The notes under the pieces: generated by a model
What the model was told of the DNA's origin: nothing
Databases searched by the model: none
Seen by the model: the letters and a program-made list of their open reading frames with translations, nothing else
Assembly (NCBI GenBank): GCA_028864885.1
Contig: JAGWLR010000026.1
Location: 1-39,609, forward strand
Direction: 5' to 3'
Source of the DNA: Burkholderiales bacterium
Lineage (GTDB): Bacteria > Pseudomonadota > Gammaproteobacteria > Burkholderiales > Burkholderiaceae_C
Length of the DNA stretch: 39,609 bases
In this document: one piece after another, positions 32,458 to 39,514 of the stretch
Layout of the letters: the number at the start of each line of letters is the position of its first letter
Position numbering within the stretch: position 1 is the first letter of the stretch
Position numbers and translations under genes: made by a program

Positions 32458-33219
32458 TTACTCTGATCTCGCTTGGATCTCGTTTTGGTAGGCCTCGATC
32501 AAGCCCACCACGGGCAAGAGGCGGGCCGTCATGTCGGCCGTCAGGATGTCGCGCCAGTCTTGTTGGAACCCATGCAACCAGGCTCCGGGCTGGCGCCAGG
32601 TCTTGGGGTCGTCTTCCGCCTGCGTTGCCTTCAACCACGCCTTGTGCGCCTGACGTCGGCTTTCAAATCGCCGCTCCAGATAGACCGGGACGGTGGCCAG
32701 CAACTTTTGCTCGCGCGCGCCCAGCATCTGCTCCATCACCGCATCCATCGCAGCCAATTGCCGCAACGCCGACGAGCCGCGGGACAGCACTTGCCGTACC
32801 TGGCCCCGCAACTGGCTGATCTTCAACTCAAATCGACGCTGATGATCCAGATAAGCCTGGAAATAGTTGCCGTAATCCACATCGTCGACGTTTTGCACCT
32901 CGACCGGCAGACGATCGCGCAGGCGCTTGTCCACTGCGGTACGCGGCTCGGGCAGGGTGAAGCCAGCCGTCAATGCTTCGCGGGCTCGCTGATAGAACTC
33001 GTCCAGCGCCAGGGGCAAATCGCGCGACGGCGCGCCCCCCTGGCGGGCAAAGGCCTGGATCGATTGCAAGGCGGCCTCCAACCGAACCGTGTCAAACGCC
33101 GTCAGCCAACCGCTCAGGCGCTCAGCAAAGTCCTGCCGGGGCGTTTCCACGTCCAGGCTGGCCCATTCGCCTAGCAGGCGAACAAGCCGAGGGTTGCTGA
33201 GGGTGCGGTGTGCATGCAT
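32458..33219 (-). CDS. DUF3348 protein, first gene of the motor-like operon
   Basis: 253 residues, helical and cytoplasmic by composition. Text fits DUF3348: NPRLVRLLGEWASLDVETP, FAERLSGWLTAFDTVRLEAA, YFQAYLDHQRRFELKISQLR, AMDAVMEQMLGAREQKLLAT and a conserved ending with WLHGFQQDWRDILTADMTAR and LLPVVGLIEAYQNE. The function is unknown. I recall this family almost only beside DUF802 and OmpA-like genes in Beta- and some Gammaproteobacteria, so it probably binds the channel complex or its tail. It leads the operon; the promoter must lie in 33220-33290. Confidence 0.85.
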   Translation of the reverse strand: MHAHRTLSNPRLVRLLGEWASLDVETPRQDFAERLSGWLTAFDTVRLEAALQSIQAFARQGGAPSRDLPLALDEFYQRAREALTAGFTLPEPRTAVDKRLRDRLPVEVQNVDDVDYGNYFQAYLDHQRRFELKISQLRGQVRQVLSRGSSALRQLAAMDAVMEQMLGAREQKLLATVPVYLERRFESRRQAHKAWLKATQAEDDPKTWRQPGAWLHGFQQDWRDILTADMTARLLPVVGLIEAYQNEIQARSE

Positions 33220-33292
33220 GCCGTCGAACGCGCATCGGGTTTCTGGGGCGCCAATTATGAAGGCTCACGTGCCCCTGCATCCCACAAAGCAA

Positions 33293-33316
33293 AAAACCGT
33301 CCAAGTGGACGGTTTT
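33293..33316 (-). terminator. Rho-independent terminator
   Basis: AAAACCGTCC 33293-33302 and GGACGGTTTT 33307-33316 form a perfect 10-bp stem with a 4-nt loop. Read on the minus strand, the hairpin is followed by T residues (TTTTTTGC), the classic pattern for the end of the PEP-CTERM gene that stops at 33355. The plus-strand copy also ends in TTTT and could work in both directions. It insulates the motor-like operon from the upstream gene. Confidence 0.85.
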
Positions 33317-33354
33317 GAGGGGCGGTTCTTCGATCCGCCGCAGGAGTCTGGCTG

Positions 33355-34149
33355 TCAGGTCGCGCGACGACGGCGAGCCAAGGCGCCCACCGTGGCCAGC
33401 CCGGCCAACATCAAAGCGTAGGTCTGAGGTTCGGGCACGGGTGCCACACTAAGCGAGATCCGATAAACATCCTGATCTGCAGTCAATCCGCTGTGAAAGG
33501 TGTAGCCCGCGGCCGTGGTCAGCCCGTTGTAGGCAGAAAACTCGGCAAAGTTGTGGGCAATGACCGAGTTTTGAGGGGCTCGCAATACCGCATTGCTGCC
33601 GGCAATGAAAGCCGCCGTGGCGGGATCAAACACCTCTGAGCCTGCGTCCCAAAGGTCTCGTGCCTTGACGGTGATGCTGCTGATTTGCAGATGTCCCGCT
33701 GCATCAAACAAGGCGTTCGCCGTGCTGCCGGCGTTGCCCAGGAAGAAATCATTGCTGGGCACCACCATCGCGGCGTAGTTGAAATAGCGGTTTTGGTTGG
33801 TATCGAGGGTAAAGGTCTCAGAGGCAGATTGGCCCGGTGTCAGGATGCCTCCGACACGACCGTGCACGATAGACGGATAGTGGGCCGTCAGGTTGTCGTG
33901 CCACTGCACACCTGCCCCCAATTCCGCGATCGAAATGAGTTCTGGGCTGGCCACGTCGCCAATTTGGAAGCCGGGGTAAGAACCGTCGTGAAACGCCACG
34001 TTCAACGGTGCGATGGCCACGCTGTTGTCGGCCACCAGGCTGTCAACGTGAACCATCAACTTGACAGTCGCTGCGTGAGAAGACAGCGCCGCACAGGCCA
34101 ACACAACGGTTGCAGCCATCTGGGTGGGGTGAAGCTTGACTTGACTCAT
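33355..34149 (-). CDS. Spondin-domain PEP-CTERM exported protein
   Basis: 264 residues. A signal peptide (MAATVVLACAALSSHA) precedes a bacterial Spondin_N-like domain (about 28-150): LNVAFHDGSYPGFQIGD and ISIAELGAGVQWHD are its typical blocks. The C terminus VPEPQTYALMLAGLATVGAL with a final RRRR tract is a PEP-CTERM sorting signal: a Pro-Glu-Pro motif, a membrane helix and basic residues, processed by exosortase. The protein should reach the cell surface or exopolysaccharide matrix. AAGGAG lies 6 nt before the ATG at 34149. A clean terminator follows. No exosortase gene is in the window. Confidence 0.88.
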   Translation of the reverse strand: MSQVKLHPTQMAATVVLACAALSSHAATVKLMVHVDSLVADNSVAIAPLNVAFHDGSYPGFQIGDVASPELISIAELGAGVQWHDNLTAHYPSIVHGRVGGILTPGQSASETFTLDTNQNRYFNYAAMVVPSNDFFLGNAGSTANALFDAAGHLQISSITVKARDLWDAGSEVFDPATAAFIAGSNAVLRAPQNSVIAHNFAEFSAYNGLTTAAGYTFHSGLTADQDVYRISLSVAPVPEPQTYALMLAGLATVGALARRRRAT

Positions 34150-34265
34150 TGAAATCTCCTTGAAGGTAAAAGGCACAAGCCGTGCCCTTCAGCCACTCTA
34201 GGAAGACAAGTTCAACAGCCCATCATCAAATGTTCACGAATTCTTCAACATGAAAGAAGGCCTCG

Positions 34266-35741
34266 TTACAAGGGCAAGGCAAACATGAATGCGGCCCCTT
34301 GCCTGTCTTGCTGATCCAGAAACTCCACCACACCATCGTGCAGCTGCACGATCTTTTGAACGATCAGCAGGCCAAGCCCCCCACGCTGGGCGGGCGGGTT
34401 GCCGCTCAACACAGATGGACGGTGGAACAGATCCTGGCGCCGCTCAGCGGGAATGCCCTCGCCTTCATCCTCCACGGTCACGGTCACCTGTCCCGAGCGA
34501 GTTGCCACCGACACCCTCACCATGCCTTGGTTCGGACTGTGACGCAAAGCGTTGTCCAACAAATTGGTCAACACCCGCTCCATCAGCCCCAAATCGGCCT
34601 CGACGCTGGGCACGGTCTCTGGCAAGTCGGCCACCAAGCGCACCTGCTTTTCCTGTGCGACCAGTTCAAACTTCTGGAACACGTCTTGGATGAGATCGGT
34701 GAGCAGAAAGCGCTCTTTCTCCAGCCGAATGCCACCGTATTCGAGTCGGGCCAATTCAAACAACTCTTGCGCCAGTCGCCCCACCTTACGGCTTTGCGCG
34801 AGCGCCCTGGCCAAGTAGCGTTGCCGCTCTTCAGCTGACAATTGCTGATCTTTCACAGCCAAGGTTTCCAGGTAGCCGTGCAGCGCCATCAAGGGCGTCC
34901 GCAAATCGTGAGAGATATTGGCCACCACCTCGCGGCGTTGCTCGTCTTTTTTCAACAAAGCCTGCCACTGCAGCACCAGCCGGGCAGACATGCTTTGGAA
35001 GGCTGAACGCAAGCACCCCACTTCATCGGCCTCAGGGTGGTGCGATTCGACCTGTTGCAAGGCGTCAGACAGGGCCAGTTGTTCCACGCCTTTGCGTTCG
35101 ACTTCTTGTACCGTAGCCGTCAAATCGCGCAAAGGCCGTGTCACCCAACGAAAGGCCGCCACCCCGGCAAACACGCCCCCCATCAAAACCAGAGTCAATG
35201 CGACCAGGGTAGACGTCCACGCGCGATGCGCAACGTTGTTTGCAGCCAGGGCCGCATGGTCTTCGCCCAGCAAAACCACATACACATAGCCTCGGGTGAC
35301 GCCCCCTTGCGTCAAAGGCGCAACGCTGAACACGTTAGGCTGTTCGGGGTGGCGTGGGTCGTCGCCCAAGATGGGCAAGGGTGCCCCCCGCAGATATTCG
35401 CGAACCGGCTGAAGGCTCACATGCGTCAATTTGACCCGTCCCGGTGGCGCCAGATGCGCAGCCACCCGCCCATCCATATCCAGCAAATACACCTCGATGC
35501 TGGGATTGACCACCATCAGCATGTGCAGCAAATCCTTCAACCCCTCAGGACTCAACCCCTTCTGTCCAATCAGTTCGCTGTTGGCTGCAATGTGTTGCGC
35601 CAATTTGTACGACAAGCGCTGGGTCAGGCTTTGCTCGGTCTGCTCGCTCTGCGCAAACTGTATCCAGGTCAACACGCCGCAGCAGGTCACCAACAGGGCG
35701 GCAAACACCGCAATCAGCCGCTGCGTGAGGTTCCACTTCAT
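34266..35741 (-). CDS. Sensor histidine kinase of a second two-component system
   Basis: 491 residues. TM1 about 9-27 and TM2 about 176-197 enclose a periplasmic domain of about 145 residues with beta-rich PAS/dCache-like text (NPSIEVYLLDMDGRVAAHL). HAMP follows (RWVTRPLRDL), then HisKA with His278 (VVANISHDLRTPLMALHGYL) and HATPase (MERVLTNLLDNALRHSP, VEDEGEGIP, QRGGLGLLIVQKIVQLHDG). The start at 35741 overlaps the regulator stop (ATGA). The signal sensed is unknown. The layout resembles kinases of envelope-stress or metal-response pairs, but no target dyad is seen nearby. Confidence 0.87.
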   Translation of the reverse strand: MKWNLTQRLIAVFAALLVTCCGVLTWIQFAQSEQTEQSLTQRLSYKLAQHIAANSELIGQKGLSPEGLKDLLHMLMVVNPSIEVYLLDMDGRVAAHLAPPGRVKLTHVSLQPVREYLRGAPLPILGDDPRHPEQPNVFSVAPLTQGGVTRGYVYVVLLGEDHAALAANNVAHRAWTSTLVALTLVLMGGVFAGVAAFRWVTRPLRDLTATVQEVERKGVEQLALSDALQQVESHHPEADEVGCLRSAFQSMSARLVLQWQALLKKDEQRREVVANISHDLRTPLMALHGYLETLAVKDQQLSAEERQRYLARALAQSRKVGRLAQELFELARLEYGGIRLEKERFLLTDLIQDVFQKFELVAQEKQVRLVADLPETVPSVEADLGLMERVLTNLLDNALRHSPNQGMVRVSVATRSGQVTVTVEDEGEGIPAERRQDLFHRPSVLSGNPPAQRGGLGLLIVQKIVQLHDGVVEFLDQQDRQGAAFMFALPL

Positions 35742-36469
35742 GCCGCCCCACCCTCTGTGGCCCACTGAACGGGAACCAGCTTGTAACCCACGCCCCACAC
35801 GGTCAGGATCCGACTGGGTTTGGACGGATCGTCCTCGACCTTGGATCGCAGCCTGTTGATGTGTGTGTTGACCGTGTGTTCGTAACCATCGTGCTCATAG
35901 CCCCACACCTGATTGAGCAGATCCAATCTGGAAAACACCTTGCCAGGATGCCGGGCAAAAAAATGCAGCAGGTCGAACTCTCGAGGGGTTAACTCCAGCA
36001 CTTTGCGCTGCAACGAGGCTTCTCGGGCCACCGCATCGATCCGCAGGTCTCCGAGCGAGATCAACGAAGCTTCCCCTTGCCGGGGTTTTTCCAACGCCTC
36101 GACGCGGCGTAGCAAAGCTCGAACCCGGGCCACCAACTCGAGCACAGAGAAGGGCTTGGACAGATAGTCGTCCGCCCCCAATTCCAGGCCCAGGATGCGA
36201 TGCAGTTCGCTGGATCGCGCGCTGATCATGATGATGGGCATGTAGTTGGCCAGGCTTCTGGCGTGCCGGCACACTGCCTGCCCATCCACTTCGGGCAGCA
36301 TCAAATCGAGCACCATCGCATCCCAGTGGGATTGATCCAGCAAACGCAGGGCCGACGCGCCATCCAACACGTGCGTCACCGCATAGCCTTCGTCAGACAG
36401 ATGCAGGCGAACGATCTCGCCGATATGGGGATCGTCCTCCACCAACAAAACTTTCTTTTGCCGCTCCAT
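35738..36469 (-). CDS. OmpR/PhoB-family response regulator
   Basis: 243 residues. Receiver domain: acidic pair in LLVEDDPHIGE, phospho-acceptor Asp55 (AMVLDLMLPEVDG) and the Lys in LSKPF. The winged-helix domain has LTPREFDLLHFFARHPGKVFSR and HTVNTHINRLRSKVEDDP, ending GVGYKLVPVQ. The recognition helix text (YEHTVNTHINRLRSK) is common to PhoB-like proteins. It leads a two-gene unit with the kinase. Targets are unknown; the adjacent PEP-CTERM gene is a possibility only because of closeness. Confidence 0.88.
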   Translation of the reverse strand: MERQKKVLLVEDDPHIGEIVRLHLSDEGYAVTHVLDGASALRLLDQSHWDAMVLDLMLPEVDGQAVCRHARSLANYMPIIMISARSSELHRILGLELGADDYLSKPFSVLELVARVRALLRRVEALEKPRQGEASLISLGDLRIDAVAREASLQRKVLELTPREFDLLHFFARHPGKVFSRLDLLNQVWGYEHDGYEHTVNTHINRLRSKVEDDPSKPSRILTVWGVGYKLVPVQWATEGGAA

Positions 36470-36535
36470 GGGGCCAGAGTGTGCCTGTCATTTGTGGATG
36501 ATGGCACTCCCTAAAGTTCAACGTTTCGTGACAAT

Positions 36536-36693
36536 TCAGGGGCGCCCCATCAATTGCGCGAGTTTGCGCGACAGCACCAGCCCAATCTCATTGCCCCCGA
36601 ACTTGCGCGTCATTGACAGATCCACCTGCCAAACGCTTCCAAAATCCGGGCTTGATCTGCCTGGGCAATACCCATTCCCTGATCGCTGAGACG
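36536..36693 (-). pseudogene. Frameshifted relic of a hybrid histidine kinase ATPase domain
   Basis: Minus-strand text reads RLSDQGMGIAQADQARILEA in one frame (G1 box with DxGxG, then F box), changes frame by one base and continues QVDLSMTRKFGGNEIGLVLS, then RKLAQLMGRP and TGA 36536-36538. This is the pattern F-x-Q-x-D-x-SMTRKFGGxGLGLxISRxLxxLMGG of hybrid sensor kinases, with decayed G2 glycines (GGNEIG). The rest of the kinase is missing on both sides. It occupies part of the 366-bp gap beside the active two-component system. Confidence 0.65.
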
Positions 36694-36702
36694 ACCTCTC
36701 GC

Positions 36703-36834
36703 TCACCAGTAAATCGTCAGAGACGAATAACTCTTATTGGCCGTGACGCTGAAGTCCCACACAGGGCTGACACCAGACTGAGCAAGCGCATAAAAGGGCT
36801 CATCGCGGTTGCTGAATAAGGTCAAAACGGTCAA
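36703..36834 (-). pseudogene. C-terminal stub of an unidentified gene
   Basis: Between the kinase relic and the membrane-protein stop, minus-strand text reads LTVLTLFSNRDEPFYALAQ and continues VSPVWDFSVTANKSYSSLTI before YW and TGA 36703-36705. It has no start and no upstream continuation because the neighbouring gene ends at 36836. The alternating polar/hydrophobic text and final Trp recall beta-strand ends of outer-membrane or secreted proteins. It might also be chance open frame. I do not recognise a family. Confidence 0.3.
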
Positions 36835-36835
36835 T

Positions 36836-37669
36836 CTACCCGACCAAGGACATGAGCCAACGCGCCACGCCATGCCACAGAGCTGTATCGCTTAGCGGTA
36901 TCTTCAGCAGCTGTACTGCCACTGCCGTTCCACCGGCCCACCAGTAGGCGGGATGTACAGCGCCACGGTTGCGGCGGTCATGCACCATACCTGCCACGAT
37001 AAAGAGTAGGCTCAGCAGCGCCGGCGGCAGTACCGCAATGACAGGCGGCGGTGGACCGGGCAGCCCCGCAATACCTACGTTGCCCTGGAAAGGCGGCACA
37101 TGGCCGCCCATCACGATGTAGGCGATGAACAGCCGGGCAATCGCCGCGTCCAAAATCACAGCGGTGGCGGCAATCATGAAGCGCTTGTGCCATTCGGGGC
37201 GTCGCAGATTGACCAATGCTGCGATCACAAAACCAGCGAAGCACAGCAGTGCTGCCAACGGCACCACCATGAAGGCTTCGCCAGCTTGGGCATGGCCGGC
37301 TGCGGTGGCGCGCAATCCCGAGTTGATGGCGGTCAAGATCCCGAAGATGGTCATTGCCGTGGCGAGCGACACGCCGATCAGCCCCATTTCGCGGTGGCGC
37401 GCGACACTGCCCGACACCGCCAGCCAAGACTGCAAGATCACGAACAAGGTCCAGCCAAAGAACAGCAAGGCGTGAATGGCAATCACGACGATGTGCTCAG
37501 GCACGCCTTGAGAAAGGGGCACCCAGAACGTGGGAGCAAAACCCAGGAAGGCCGTGGCTGCCATAGCTAGGGCTGTCCACAGGTAGAAGCGCGACCGACG
37601 GGCCTCGGCCGAAGGCGGCATCGCAACTCTTGCGTGCATTTCTGGCGCCTGGGACATGGATGCAGCCAT
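36836..37669 (-). CDS. Seven-helix inner-membrane protein, unknown function
   Basis: 277 residues with about seven hydrophobic helices (about 28-50, 58-82, 96-116, 131-156, 165-190, 205-227, 236-256). The text RHREMGLIGVSLATAM and WHKRFMIAATAVILDAAIA, with paired His near helix starts, resembles DUF2306/cytochrome b561-like small membrane proteins. Haem binding is not shown. AAGGGA precedes the ATG at 37669. It is followed downstream by gene relics and stands alone, so its pathway is unknown. Confidence 0.75.
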   Translation of the reverse strand: MAASMSQAPEMHARVAMPPSAEARRSRFYLWTALAMAATAFLGFAPTFWVPLSQGVPEHIVVIAIHALLFFGWTLFVILQSWLAVSGSVARHREMGLIGVSLATAMTIFGILTAINSGLRATAAGHAQAGEAFMVVPLAALLCFAGFVIAALVNLRRPEWHKRFMIAATAVILDAAIARLFIAYIVMGGHVPPFQGNVGIAGLPGPPPPVIAVLPPALLSLLFIVAGMVHDRRNRGAVHPAYWWAGGTAVAVQLLKIPLSDTALWHGVARWLMSLVG

Positions 37670-37788
37670 TGGGATTCCCTTACTCTCGTGAGGCTGACAG
37701 CTTACCTCCGACGAGGCCGTCGCAACAAGCGCAGACGATCACCAAGCCAAGATATTTTTCGACCGCTTCTGGATGCGCCCTACCCCGC

Positions 37789-38202
37789 TTAGCTCAAAGC
37801 GCCTTTGAGCATGCCCATCAGGCCACCGACATCCTGCTGAGCGGGCACCTGACCGTTTGGTGTCATCTTGTCGATGATCGAAGGCAGCAGTTGAGACAGA
37901 TGACTTGCCACGTCCTGCGTTGAAAGACCCAGTTTCTGAGCAATACCTTGGATATGCTCTTCGCCAAGAACCGCTTGAATCTGCTCAGGACTGATCTGTA
38001 AGTTTTGCCCGGAGCCGACCCAGGATGCAATCACGCTGCCCAGGCCCTGCTTCTCAAAGGCCCCGATCAGTCCACTCACGCCTCCGACTTGAGGATTGTT
38101 CAGCAGGCCAGAAACGGCATCTAGCAAGCCTGCATGATGCTCTGCACTCACGTTTGAAATTGAACCGAGCAAATCACCCGCGATTGAATCAAACAGTCCC
38201 AT
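37789..38202 (-). CDS. YidB family protein (DUF937)
   Basis: 137 residues opening MGLFDSIAGDLLGS. The core NNPQVGGVSGLIGAFEKQGL, SVIASWVGSGQNLQISPEQI, VLGEEHIQGIAQKLGLS and LSQLLPSIIDKMTPNGQVP is the standard YidB/DUF937 sequence. The function is unknown; the family is small, helical and cytoplasmic. GAGGTGAACC before the ATG at 38202 supports the start. It is transcribed alone. Confidence 0.92.
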   Translation of the reverse strand: MGLFDSIAGDLLGSISNVSAEHHAGLLDAVSGLLNNPQVGGVSGLIGAFEKQGLGSVIASWVGSGQNLQISPEQIQAVLGEEHIQGIAQKLGLSTQDVASHLSQLLPSIIDKMTPNGQVPAQQDVGGLMGMLKGALS

Positions 38203-38339
38203 GGTTCACCTCATCTACGAATCGGTTGTATGGCCAAGCTGACAAGCCTGGATGTGGCCATAGTCTATGCGCATGCTCCTTTTCATCCAAATTTGGATTA
38301 AAGACTTGAAGCATCACTTTCACTCAGTCGAGCCCTCTC

Positions 38340-38384
38340 ATGAAGCGCGCTCTGACCATCTTCGCTATCTCGTTGCTCGCCTGA
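38340..38384 (+). other. Fourteen-codon signal-like ORF in intergenic gap
   Basis: The 292-bp gap 38203-38494 holds only ATG 38340 opening MKRALTIFAISLLA and stopping at TGA 38382-38384. It looks like the start of an exported-protein signal peptide cut short, similar in style to the Spy-like gene beginning at 38495 (MKRHLMIIASGMLL). It may be a relic of a duplicated start or a leader peptide. No ribosome site is evident. Confidence 0.2.
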
Positions 38385-38494
38385 TGGCCCTCAAGCTCTG
38401 CCAAGTTCCTTGCGATGCATCAATTGCATTGGTGCCGTAACAGTTGCACCATGTGGGCTCACTTTGACTTTAAAAAAGCAGAAAGGATCGCCCC

Positions 38495-38956
38495 ATGAAA
38501 CGCCATCTGATGATCATTGCGTCAGGGATGCTGCTTGCCAGTGCCGCGCTGGCCCAACCCTATGGCATGGGTGGGGGCATGATGGGCGGCGGCGGGATGA
38601 TGGGCGGTGGCGGTTATGGCATGGGCCCCGGCATGATGTGGGGCGGCTATGGTGGTGATGCCCTGGCGGGCCTGGATCTCAGTGCCGATCAGCGCAAGAA
38701 AATCGCCGCCATCCAGGATGAGGTCAGCAAGAATCACTGGAAGCTGATGAGTGCCATGCACGAGCAGGGCTATCACATGTATGGTGGCTTTGGCCCTGGC
38801 ATGCTGGACGAGGCAGCCGCACGCAAGTCATTCGATTCGATGCAGGCCACCCAAAAGGCGATGTTTGAGTTGTCGTTGGATGCGCGCAAGCGCATTGATG
38901 CCGTGCTGACCAAAGAGCAACGCGATCAGCTTCGGCGCAGTTGGTCGCAGCGCTGA
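38495..38956 (+). CDS. Spy/CpxP-family periplasmic chaperone, Gly-Met-rich
   Basis: 153 residues. The signal peptide is 1-20 (MKRHLMIIASGMLLASAALA). Residues 21-52 are a Gly/Met-rich tract (PYGMGGGMMGGGGMMGGGGY) that could bind Cu(I) through Met. The helical Spy/CpxP part follows with the LTxxQ-type motifs LDLSADQRKKIAAI and LTKEQRDQL, ending SWSQR. Family members protect periplasmic proteins under envelope or metal stress. It fits the metal theme of the window but is far from the efflux operon and has no visible shared box. Confidence 0.85.
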   Translation: MKRHLMIIASGMLLASAALAQPYGMGGGMMGGGGMMGGGGYGMGPGMMWGGYGGDALAGLDLSADQRKKIAAIQDEVSKNHWKLMSAMHEQGYHMYGGFGPGMLDEAAARKSFDSMQATQKAMFELSLDARKRIDAVLTKEQRDQLRRSWSQR

Positions 38957-38959
38957 GCG

Positions 38960-38994
38960 CCCCCTGCGATCTGGGGGATTGGCCCGACGGGCCA
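38960..38994 (+). terminator. Two stacked hairpins after the chaperone gene
   Basis: CCCCC 38960-38964 pairs with GGGGG 38973-38977, and TGGCCC 38980-38985 pairs with GGGCCA 38989-38994 (3-nt loop). They begin 4 bp after the stop at 38956. Tandem GC-rich stems without a clear T-run may pause or end transcription before the gene at 39050. Confidence 0.4.
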
Positions 38995-39049
38995 TCCCTG
39001 CCATGCTTTGCCTCCGTGGTTACCGTTAAGACTACGACACGGAGGATCT

Positions 39050-39379
39050 ATGTTCCCATGGCTATGGTTGTGGGCCCCCCAGTTGCATCTACCCTGGAGC
39101 GGGTCCGTCGAGCAGGACATTCACCCCAACACCAACTGGTTTGCCCAGAACATCAAAGGGCAATCAGGCGATGCCGAGATTGAGCGCGTGGCGTTTGCCA
39201 TTGCTTCTTACGGCAAACAATTAGGCCTGATCACCGAGGTGCTGATCGCCACCGCAGAGCAATCCGCTGCGAAATCCGGACCGCTGTCTGACGAAGCTGC
39301 ACAAGCCCTGCAACGGCTCAAGGACATCAAGCAGGCGATTGATGCGGTGAAGCCATCGTTGAAGTCAGTGCTAACCTGA
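39050..39379 (+). CDS. Small hypothetical protein
   Basis: 109 residues starting MFPWLWLWAPQLHLPWSGSV. The Trp-rich hydrophobic start could dip into the membrane but is not a cleavable signal. The rest is a soluble helical segment (FAIASYGKQLGLITEVLIAT, LQRLKDIKQAIDAVKPSLK). GGAGG lies 5 bp before the ATG, a strong start. I do not recognise a named family; short proteins with this PWSGxVxQDI text are known to me only as hypothetical in Betaproteobacteria. Confidence 0.65.
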   Translation: MFPWLWLWAPQLHLPWSGSVEQDIHPNTNWFAQNIKGQSGDAEIERVAFAIASYGKQLGLITEVLIATAEQSAAKSGPLSDEAAQALQRLKDIKQAIDAVKPSLKSVLT

Positions 39380-39514
39380 TCGCCTCGCGATGAAGCGCTA
39401 TGCGTCTTCACCAGGTTAAGCGCGGGTGTGTCGTAGCGAATGCGATGGCCTGCCGCAGAATGTGGCAGGGTATGGAGCCCCAAAGCAGTAGACACCAAGC
39501 CAAGGAGCACTCTG

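Noticed and set aside
29142-33219. Calling the four-gene set a true Zorya system
   Set aside because: Only the ZorA/ZorB-like pair is present. No ZorC, no helicase/nuclease ZorD and no HNH ZorE is found, so only a related architecture is claimed.
38570-38645. GGC/ATG-rich tract as a DNA repeat or CRISPR-like array
   Set aside because: It encodes the Gly/Met-rich head of the Spy-like protein in frame; units are irregular and no spacer structure exists. No CRISPR array was seen anywhere in the window.
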